This document shows positions 17,768 through 27,800 of a stretch of DNA of 36,249 nucleotides, piece after piece (the stretch's first letter is position 1; each line of letters opens with the position of its first letter). The translations under genes were made by a program, and so were the position numbers. Source of the stretch: Dunaliella salina (lineage: Eukaryota > Chlorophyta > Chlorophyceae > Chlamydomonadales > Dunaliellaceae); NCBI GenBank assembly GCA_002284615.2, contig MU069637.1, positions 101,654 through 137,902 on the forward strand, read 5' to 3'. The notes below the pieces were generated by a model, which saw nothing but the letters and a program-made list of their open reading frames with translations, ran no database searches and was not told the origin of the DNA.

Positions 17768-18492
17768 CATTTTCGCACTTCTTAAAAAGACGCACTTCTT
17801 AAAAAGATAAGAGGAAAGTAATGCAACCGTCAGGAATTGACCTCGTCTACGTTAGCATATTACATGTCCCAGGAGGGATTGTATTATGTATATCAAAATT
17901 TGCTTTCAACAACCTCCACTCCTGCACCAAATTGGATATTTTTTTGATATTTGAAGCCCTTGTAGTGAAAGAACATCGTTGCAAAGGAAACAAAGTGGAA
18001 TACCCCAGTGGTTGTGCATATACAGAATTTCAGCCATTTCCATTAGAGAAATTGAAGCACAATGGGTGCCAAAAAGTCAAATTTTGACCTTGTTCTTTCT
18101 AAATTTTGCATATGCAGGATGCTAGCATCATATTTCAGGTTTATGGTCGTAAAATTTTAGGAATGAAAATTGGTCATAGGTTGGAGGTGTGGGACATTCT
18201 AGGGTGATCTAAGGCCAGGAAAGTGATCTGGGGTCCTCCATTTTTGTTATTTCTTGAACGATGTAGATAACAATGATTGGCATGGTTAGATTTCATGAAA
18301 AAATGAAAAAGAGCATGTCCAGGAACAAAGGCCAATTATTTCCCTTTGAGACTTTTTTATAATAGCCAGATCTGAGATGAATGTCAGATCTGAGGTCTGG
18401 AACACATTTCCTATGCTTGCCTTCAGAAATCAGAAACAATCTAGAAGCCCAGGTACTAAAAGCACTGAGAGTGTTTGCCCATGAGAAGCAAG
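17768..18492. other. AT-rich intergenic sequence
   Basis: A 17-bp direct repeat (cgcacttcttaaaaaga) occurs twice at 17774-17807. An 88-codon open frame at 17821-18087 has no recognised family. Nothing else is supported. Confidence 0.4.
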
Positions 18493-18615
18493 TGCGTTTG
18501 AAGGGCGTTTGAAGTGTTTGCATTCAAACGGGCGTTTGAAATCAAACCCTAGCGTTTGAAATGCGTTTGAAAAGGTTTCAAACGCTTTTCAAACGCTTCA
18601 AACGCTTTGCAAACG
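18493..18615. repeat. Cluster of GCGTTTGAA words, direct then inverted
   Basis: At least five gcgtttga(a) copies at 18493-18570 are followed by inverted ttcaaacgc copies at 18577-18606. The region could fold into a multi-option hairpin. It directly abuts the inverted R1 copy 3. Confidence 0.85.
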
Positions 18616-18619
18616 TACC

Positions 18620-18935
18620 AAGGAAAGTTCTGACTGGCACCCTTTTTGTGAAATTTGGGTAAAAGGGGGGGGTCTGTACGCATGGCTGGGTGTCAGTGCC
18701 ATACGCGCCAGGGTGTGGGCAGTAGGGGCCGTGGAGGCAAACATGCCGCATGTTTGTCGCGGTGGCAAACCAATTCAAACTTCCAGGATGGTGACAAGGC
18801 ATAATGTGTTGATGCATGGTGAAGTCAGGATGGCAGTTTGAGGACTTGCAAGCCACTTAAGGGTGCCTGGAAGGACAGGTGTGCATGAGCGTCCGCTCCT
18901 CTATTTTTGGCCGATAACTCTGCCACAACCCAATT
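18620..18935 (-). repeat. Dispersed repeat R1, copy 3 (inverted, partial)
   Basis: The reverse complement contains gtggcttgcaagtcctcaaa, ctgccatcctgacttcacca, the gttggc/gcaagtttg-type middle part and a ggcac..agtcag-like end, collinear with copies 1 and 2. Its opposite orientation shows that R1 is mobile or dispersed, and is not a tandem duplication. Confidence 0.75.
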
Positions 18936-18959
18936 TTTCACTGCATGCTGCAAATACAT

Positions 18960-19960
18960 CTCCAGGTTCCCCACCTGCCCCCAAGCTCACCTATCTCTCC
19001 AATCTTCAAGATGCTCTGAAATTTCACATGCATACTAAACACAAACTTGGGTATGCCAACGCCAAAACAGATTACAATTCTCACTATCGAAAGTTATCAC
19101 TGCATGTAGATAAAAAATCAGCAATGCCTTCAAAAATATGCCCTACATTTCTGTACCTATGAAGCGTACCATCCGGCAGTATTGCACAGGCACCCTCTGC
19201 GATCAAAAACATGCAGTCTGTGTTTAAAGGTCTACTGACCCAACATGCCCTCTCCCGGGCTGCCGTCAATCAAACTGAACGCCATAACATTGCAGGCAGA
19301 ATTATCACAAAAACACTCAGCAAAAGCCCTGTGGGAGCAGGCCTGGTCTACACAGACATAGGAAGCGTTTTTGAACTTGCACAACATGACCTCCAACCCC
19401 CCTAAACATTCCTCAAACAGAACTGTACCTAGTTACTTCTTCCCTCGAAACCTTCAAGAGAGGAAAAAACCCAAGCCGCACAGATGAGCCTACTTCTAAC
19501 AGGTGTTTCCTATCCCTATCACATCACGCTTTGTGCAGGTCCACACAGAGGACCACAAGACCTAGCAGAGAGTGGCAACCCCATGAACTCCATGCAAACA
19601 AACGCCATGTGCACCTAAAAGAAATCAAGTTCTGTGAAGACACAGGGCCAGAGTATCAGTTGAACACGGCTAAGCAGCAGCATGCAGACCTTTGTATACT
19701 TAATAGCGTTAAAGTTACTATGATTCAAGTGGTGCACCCTATTCTCCTTGGTGTTGGTGGAACTATTTATACTGAGCACACCCTGAAGCAATTCAAACAA
19801 ATAGGACTGGACCATCGTGCCACTAAGCTTGCTCAACTACTCCATGCCAGTTCTGTTCAATATGCCCACACATTTGTTTCCACAGTATGCAAATTTCGAA
19901 ATGAATCCATGTGGTTTTAGTTGTGAGGGTTCGACTCTCACTGAGAGAGTCTCAGCTTTT
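18960..19960 (+). mobile_element. LINE fragment with restriction-like endonuclease domain, copy A
   Basis: Open pieces in shifting frames give an N-terminal stretch (SNLQDALKFHMHTKHKLGYA), a Cys/His-type region near IRQYCTGTLCDQKHAVC, an NQTERHNIAGR stretch, then KRHVHLKEIKFCEDTGPEYQ and LLGVGGTIYTEHTLKQFKQI and SVQYAH. The E-x-K in EIKFCED, preceded by hydrophobic residues, resembles the PD-(D/E)xK core of the endonuclease of R2/CRE-type LINEs. Frameshifts and stops make the copy dead. No reverse transcriptase motif is visible. Confidence 0.7.
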
Positions 19961-20039
19961 TTCACAGGAAGCTCTGATGGCAAGCCGCAAGGGACTTCCC
20001 CCCTTCCAATTTCTGGGGCTCACGCATGAGAATTCCTGA

Positions 20040-20270
20040 GACCGAGCTGCCTCAACGGGCCTGGTTTCCAATGAGAAGAAGAAAGCTGGGGTTCAAGAGA
20101 TTCCTGGCATTATTGGTCGTCAAGTAATGGCATTGTACGTTGCAGTTGCTGCCAATGGCATGCCTTGTGATCACAACCCTGTGAGCATTACTCTGTGCGC
20201 CCGCTCAATAGGAAAGTATGAAGTCAGTTGCAGTCGGATTTTTAAAAGAAAGTCGCTGTTTCCTCACTGA
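20040..20270 (+). other. Open frame without ATG start, possible exon or element remnant
   Basis: Seventy-six codons are open between stops, reading EKKKAGVQEIPGIIGRQVMA then LYVAVAANGMPCDHN. It has protein-like composition, but no family, no clear splice sites and no paralogous copy in the window. Confidence 0.25.
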
Positions 20271-20473
20271 TGTGCTCTTTCTTTCAGGCACGAAGCGCTT
20301 TCCTAAGAGTAGCTGTACTTTTAACCAGGTTTCTGCATGCTCCTTGCATATGTAAAGGAGTGAAACTTGGCTTTCCTGCTGCGGCGTGACCCTGAGTCAC
20401 CATCACCTGAAGTCAGGAATATAGTGGTTTTTGGTGACTTGGAGTCCTCACAATAAAAGAACATAGAGAGAAT

Positions 20474-20848
20474 TCACAAGAGGTCAATTTTGGACTTCTT
20501 CTCACCTCGTTGGATTGAAAATGGTGATGGACTGAAAATGTTGACATGGGAATTAAACATCTTCCTCAGATTTACGTAAAAGCTTCCAGAGGGAATCAAC
20601 TTGCCAATTTGAATAAATAGATAGGAAATCATCTCCGACTGGGCAGCTGTCAATCTGACCTGAAATGTTGGGCACAGCATACTTCTAAACCTGGAAAAAT
20701 TATTTTGATCAAGATGAAGATAATAAGTTGAAGCATTCAAATGGTACCGTTGTGAGAGCGAAGCACGTAAAGAGGCGTAGAGAGGCATATAAAAGTGGGA
20801 TTTACGAAGCAAGTAAAAAAGCATGAATTTCCTACTCCGAAAATGCAA
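20474..20848 (-). other. Minus-strand open frame upstream of BAR-B, unassigned
   Basis: A 124-codon AT-rich frame begins MHFRSRKFMLFYLLRKSHFY, with no signal or family motif. It lies in the 5' flank of BAR-B in divergent orientation. It is the longest frame in the flank but may be chance. Confidence 0.2.
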
Positions 20849-21080
20849 CTAGGGTCTAAATTGTTGATTTGCAGCGTTCGGCTCCTTGGACCCGTCCACT
20901 AGGAGTACGCGAAATTACGCAACCATAAGATTTTCGATGATTACTAATTAATTTTGATGAAAAGCCTTGAACTCTGAATTGTGCTTTTTTCAGACCCAAA
21001 TACCCGCATTTTATCTTTTTAACACCATTTTAATTTTGGATTAGTGTTAACACTCCATCCTTCTCCATCAAGACGCAAAA

Positions 21081-21113
21081 ATGCCTTCCTCATTCGCAAG
21101 GTTTGGAGAGAAG
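21081..21113 (+). CDS. BAR-B exon 1 (start codon)
   Basis: The context acgcaaaaATGcc starts MPSSFARFGEK, followed by a strong donor gtaagg after a complete codon. The ATG is preferred because the 11 codons lead directly into exon 2 in phase 0. No TATA box or other promoter element could be identified upstream. Confidence 0.72.
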
Positions 21114-21730
21114 GTAAGGGAGGGGCCTGTATCTGTGGCTTTGAGTGATGTGACTCTGCCACTGTCTCAAACTCTGGTTGATGGTTGACTTCCATGATGA
21201 TGAACTTCACATAGCATTCCTAAGAAGGTGGCGATGCCTCAATTGATAGGGATAGCTTAATCAGGGATCTTCTCCAGCCAAAAGGAAGTGTTGAGTGTCC
21301 CTGTGGGCTCTTAGTAACTTGTTTCAATGCTGCCACTGCCTGCAGATGAAACAAACACTCAACCCACTAGACCTTGGTGCGCCAAAGGTAGGATTTCGGT
21401 CTAATGTTCCCTGGCTGCCTGGCAACCTTCAACAAACAGTCTGCCATCGCTTTGCAAAAGCTTTTGGCTTGTAGCAAGTGGATGTCATAAACTTTTAAAA
21501 CCTGTAAGCATTTGATCCAGTGAGATTGGTCAATGAAATGTCACATTTTGGCTATTTGCGAGAGCACGCACTTGCATCAGCCAGCATGCACAGGAATTGA
21601 TCAGTTCTTGCCCAGGCAGGTATTCTCACCCCACCCACATTAGTGCCTTGGCAGGACTGGAAGCCTACATCCAATGCAAGGAATCAAGCCTCACTTGCTG
21701 AAGCCAGAGCATTTGCTCAGGTGAGCTGAA

Positions 21731-21828
<98 letters not shown>

Positions 21829-24800
21829 CATAAAAGGATGTCAGTCAAATGCACCTTGCTATTTTGCATGTGGAACAACATTTGATTTCGGACATCCAGC
21901 ATCACGGAAGCTCATCCATTCAGCATAAAGGATGTGGTCGCTGCAATCAACCTTGCAAACAATCCCCTTTGAACCAACAGGTCGTCAAGAGGATGCTGAA
22001 AGACTTCACAGCCATGCAAAAGGCCTCAGATGCCAGCTTTACAACTACCCGGGCAGCACTAGCAGCCAAAGCGCCGCGCACTGTGGATCCAGAGGCGGGC
22101 TCCAAGGTAAAGATTGCTCATTCCTCATATCACTTTGCTTCCCTTTTCTGCTTTCTGGTTGTTGGATCTACAAAGGTGAAAGTATCTTTCACCTGAGCAA
22201 CACCTCTGGCAAGAGCAAATTATCCAAAAAGATGGATGGGTACGTCAAAGACAGAGTAATGGGAAGAAAAACGCTGTGCCCCGATTTCTTACCATCGCAA
22301 AAAGTGAGATGCAGGATGATTTTCACATTTGTGTTTGCCACTGTCATCATTCCCACATCCATGAGTTTGCATTTTGTGTGCAGACTGCGTGCGCCTGCTG
22401 CCAGCCAGAGAGCAATCTGCTTTCCCTGTCTGAACACCAGTCTCGTCGCTGCATCAACCTCATCGCTGCACCAGACTCATCTCTGCACCAGCCCAATTGC
22501 TGCTTCACCCTCATCACTGCACCAGTCTCGTCGCTGCATTAGCCTCATCGCTGCTCCAGCCTTATTGATGTGCCAGCCTCATTGTTTTATTGCTGCACCA
22601 GACTCATCTCTGCACCAACACTAGTGATGCACCAGTGCTACTGATGCATGAGCCTCACCACAGCACTAACCTTGTTGCTGCACTAGTCTTGTCACTGCAT
22701 TAGCCTCATCGCTGCACCAGACTCATCTCTGCACCAGCCCTATTGCTGCTCCACCCTCGTCACTGCACCAGTCTCGTCACTGCACCAGCCTCATTGCTGC
22801 TTCAGCCTCCTTGCTGCACCAGCCTCATCGCTTCATTGCTGCACCAGACTCGCCTCTGCACCAACGCAATTGATGAATCATCCTGCACCAGACTCATCTC
22901 TGCACCAGCCCTATTGCTGCTCCACCCTCGTCTCTGTACCAGTCTCGTCACTGCACCAGCCTCATCGCTGCTTCAGCCTTATTGCTGCGCCAGCCTCATC
23001 GCTTCATTGCAGCACCAGACTCGCCTCTGCACCAACACAATTGATGCACCAGCCTGCACCAGACTCATCTCTGCACCAGCCCTATTGCTGCTCCACCCTC
23101 GTCACTGCACCAGTCTCGTCACTGCACCAGCCTCATCGCTGCTTCAGCTTCATTGCTGCGCCAGCCTCATCGCTTCATTGCTGCACCAGACTCGCCTCTG
23201 CACCAACACAATTGATGCACCAGCACTAATGATGTACGAGTCCCATCTTTGCACTTGCCTCTGTCAGATGGTTGCTCTCTGCACTTATGCTGCTGTCCTG
23301 GAATGTCCAAACTGTCGTGTTCATGTGGCTCCAAGCACGTTATATTGCTGGCACAATGCGACCTCGAAAGCTGCTCGACCCACAAAGCAGCACAGTCATC
23401 CCCTTACAATTCCTGCAACTGCTTCTGAGGCCCGCTCTTCAGGGGCAGACCTGCAAAACATTGCTCACTGCCGGCTGAGACATGCCGGACCGGGCCCCCA
23501 GCCACAGCTACCTTCAATTTGCTCTAAAATGCTCCCCCAATAACGTTTTCGTTGCAGGCTGAGACATGCTGGACTAACGTTAGAGCTGCATCCAATTGGC
23601 CGCAGCTGCCCCCACTTGGCTCTCTCATGCCCACAAGGAACTCTTTTCCTGCAGGCTGAGTACCAGACGATAGGTGGCAGCATGGAAGTGGGAAGCTGCC
23701 TCTAATGAGCCACAGCTGCCTCCAATTGGTTCTCTGATGCTTCTTAAATTCTGCTTTTGCTGCAGTCTGAGCGCCAGACAATAGGAGGCGGCATGGACAT
23801 GAGGAAAATTGAGGATGGTGCAAGCCATCTCAGGCTGAACATCCAAAGCCAGGTATGATCCTCTTTTCTGTTCCCTTCTCCTCTGTCCTGAGTGTCACAG
23901 ACGCCATGCCTCTGGTCCTATTTGATATAAAACAAATTCAGGGTATGATGTGTCACCATGCTCTTGCACCGGTAAGCAGTACAGTAGTGACTCCTCAGGT
24001 CACATCTTGGCAAAAAGATGGGATCGTCAGAGGCAAGCCAGTGCATAGTCATGACTCACACCTTTTTTGATCAAACAGAATAATAGGGAGAGCTCAGTGG
24101 AGATTGTGCAATTGCTAAAGCTATGACTGCCTTGCTTTGTCTTGCACTTCCTTTGTGTTTCAGGTCATCAAGCCGCTGGCCTCCTGGCTTGGTGCATACA
24201 GGAGTACCAAGGTGAGTGTCAGAATCACAAACACTCGGAGCGTTATTTTGTCTAGTTTTGTCAGTTTCTTACAGTGGGCAGACATACCTTTCAGAGAAAG
24301 AGGGGAAAGGCAAAAAATGCACACGGGCAAAATAATCACTCTTTTTAATGAGAGACGACAGGATGGGGGCCAAATAAGTACGGTTGAGTCACAAACAGAT
24401 GCTCATGAGCTGTGGGGCGAAAACCTCTCCAGGAAATGTCTCCAGAAATGTATCCCTCCTGCTGGATTTTCTGGTGGAGGTTGCACCATGCTGGACATTA
24501 GGCAACATGCAGTGTTGGAGAAACTTGATGTCAGTTTTTCTGCTTGCTAGGGAAGGTGGGCATGCTCTTATTTTCTTTCGTGTTCCCCCTCCATCTATAT
24601 TGGTCACAATTGTGGGTCATGAAGCTCGGCCTGATTTTATGCACCAAACTTCAGCAGGGCGTGCTCAGTGCAGTAAAACGTCACGTGAGCGCTTTGGTGT
24701 TTTTGGCATGAAGCTTGCTTTGCATGCAAAGAGAGTCAGGATAGCTCAGGGGTGAAGAAGGGGTTTTAAGGACTCCCTGAGAGATGCATGTTGAGTTCAG

Positions 24801-27800
24801 GTCTGCGTGATTTGCCTTTTAAAATCCTCAGGTTTGGAATACCAAGAAGGAGTGCACTTGTCCAACTGGCTTTCTGCATGAAGTCTTTCTCAATTGCCCA
24901 TTCTCAGATCCACCCAATCTGCCTTTGAAGAGCCTCGGGTTTGGAGTACCAAACAAAAGTACATGGTTCAACTAGTTTAATGCATGGAGCCTTTCATAAT
25001 TGCTCATCCACCAACTTTCTGGAAAACTTATTATACTCTTTCAAGTTTCCTTGAGCACAACCTTAACCTTCTGAAACCAACAGTTGCGCTCAGAAGGAAG
25101 GAACCTCTAGCCTGGGCCTTGCAAATTTTCTGGCTTGACTCTGACCTCAGTCAGGGCTGGGTTGCTTTTCCTGGAGCACTTCAGCGGGCAGGCCTCTGGG
25201 CACCCAGCTGTCAGGGAGCAGGGGTGCTTGTGTTGGGTCTGGTCTTCCTCTGCATGAGCATGAGGAATAACTCTCAGCCTTACAGGGCCTTATTGCATCC
25301 TGCAAGGTGCAGAGCTATTGTATAATTCATGACTTACAGCGGGTAAGCACAGACTGTTGTGGCTGATTATGCGCTGGCAGGTTGCACAAGGGGCTTCCCA
25401 TCTCTTTTATGACTTTTGGGGGGGGGGCATTGGTCTTATCGACCAAACTTGATGTACGTAGTTCGCCCGTATTTTTTTTTCAAGTTTTCAGTTCCCACCT
25501 GACTGAGTCCTAGAAAACTTGGGGTTTGACCTGACCAGATCAGGCCTGCGCCTTGAGCGCAGGCCACATGCAGGCTGAATCCTCCCTCACATGAAATCAA
25601 TTGTCGGGTACCCGAGGGTTTAGACTTCCCTGTAGAGCATGTCCAATCACAAATTTTCCAATGCGAGAGGACAACAGTCCGCAAACTGCCTTTTCCCTGA
25701 GGCTAAATTCTCCAAATCCTCACCCTCCTCAAATTCCCCCACCAAAAACCTGAGTTCTTACAATGCACTCTTTCAAACCCTGTGCCTGCCTCTTCCTCAG
25801 GCGAAGATGGCTAAATTAGAGGAGATGCGACTGGACGTCGACGCCAAGAGAAGGGATTTCCTGTCACATGCAGGTGCTTCTACTTTTACCCTTTTTCCCG
25901 CTCATTGTTGCCATTTCCAACCCTCTTGATCAAACTTTTTAAGTTTCAGTATACAGCACCTTAATGGCTGCCTTTGTTCGGGTTCCCTTGCTGACCCGCA
26001 ACACAGAGCTTTTCTGCTTTGGCCAGCATGTCTTGTGCGCATGTCAATAATGAAGATTCGAGCAAGCCGTGCCCTGGTGACACTCATTCCTTGCATTTTG
26101 TTGATGTGTGCGCGCAGAGAAGCTCCAGAAAGCCAGCGACAAGGAGAAGTCCAGTCTAGAAGAGAAAAAACGCACTGCCGAGGAGAAAGCAAACCGTAAG
26201 TTTCCTTTGTTGGCTGCATGGCTCCTGTCGACCGAGACCCCCAAAAGGTATCCGGCAGCATCTGTTTTGGAGATTCTTACCTCAATTCCTGCTCACTTTG
26301 CAAGGAAAGAAGGGCAGTGGTGCATGCAGACGCATTTACAAAGATTAGTGCAATATTGTCGACAATAATGCATGAGCTCAGCTATGCGCCATGCTTGTAG
26401 ATGAGGGTGTGCGTCAGGGCATGAATGTGCATCGAGTGCGCGGGTCTTGGGGGCCTCTTTGCCAAATCAAATATGCTGATCCTTCTGGTCTTCTTTATGG
26501 GAGATACAATCAACCACTTGCATAGTGGCACAGACCTTAATCATCAGTACCATTCCTATCCTGATTAGGGTACAATCACAATACAATCATCACCACTTGG
26601 ATATTCGATTCTATAATCTTTTATCAACATGTGCACTTAGCTGATGCTTAGTGGCAGCAATAGTTCTTTGTCAACCTGCAAGGGTCCTGACAACCATGTA
26701 CACAAAAATCTGGAAGGCTGCCTGCTCCTGCCACTTATGCAGGCCTGTTCACCACCTACAAGACTGAGGAGATCGAGGTCTTCAAAGCACTAGAGCTGCT
26801 GTGCAAAGACTCGGTGGCAGCCAAGGCCTACAGCAAGGCCGTTTTGGAAGTCATGCAGGTGATCAGATTAGGTTGGATCACAAAGGAAAATCTTCAGCCG
26901 GACTGTATGGCTGATCGGCCAGTGGCTGGTACGTGCCAGCCAACAGCAAATCCAGCCATGAAATAAGAAAGCTCCACCAAGAAAAAGTTTTAGCTCTACC
27001 AATGGAGTTTTGGAAGTCATACAGGGGATGTATGGCAGAACCCCTGGTTGATGGGTTCTGCACAACAGTTGATGATGTGCAGTGTGAGTGCTGTGTGAGT
27101 GACAAGAGTGGATGATGTGCGGTGTGAGTACAGTGCAAGTGACACAACAGTGTACACACAAGAAAGGATGCGTAGTGTGAGTGCAGTGTGAGTGACAAAT
27201 TAGTGGGTGATGTGCAGTGCGCTCTGGCTTTGCAATTGCTATGATGAGTCTTTGTGGAGCTCTTTTGGCAAGACCTATGATACGAACAGTTACATGTGTG
27301 TCATGACATGCAGGTCAGGCAGACACATATGTTAGGCAGGATAGTGGGAAGCAACACCGCAGCTGCAGCAAGCAGCTAGAAAAATATTTTCATCTGGAGC
27401 AAGTACTAACACTTGTTGTGCGTTTCCATCTTGCAATCACAGGGCGCCTTCTCCATCGCGTCCGAGGCATTCTATGGGTGAGTGAAATGTTGAGGCTTCA
27501 AATTCGTAACAACCAGGAAGTAGCAACGCTTCCTCTGGTGTTTACTTTGGTTAAGTTTGCTTTGGATTGGAGGATGGAGCCCCATCAAGTGTTTGAAGGT
27601 CTCATGCACCCTCCAAGCTTATTGTTGAGAGTGTTAATCCTTCTCATAACGGCATCAATACCGAAGATTATGGCATGAGGCTGGCCGCTCGACGTGATAT
27701 GCAGCAGCTTACTGGAATTGTGGCTGTGCCTGACCCTTGCTGCAGGCGAGACCCATCTGCGGCAGAGGCATCATACTCAGTAATCTTATACCCCTGCAAA

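Noticed and set aside
19915..19975. tRNA-like T-arm (gggttcgactctcac) followed by a T run
   Set aside because: The stem has mismatches, and no matching acceptor, D arm or anticodon arm is present upstream. It falls within a LINE remnant.
22743..23543. 266-codon Cys/His/Ser/Leu-rich open frame
   Set aside because: It is a reading of the 15-bp/172-bp satellite in BAR-B intron 4. The same array is open in other frames too.
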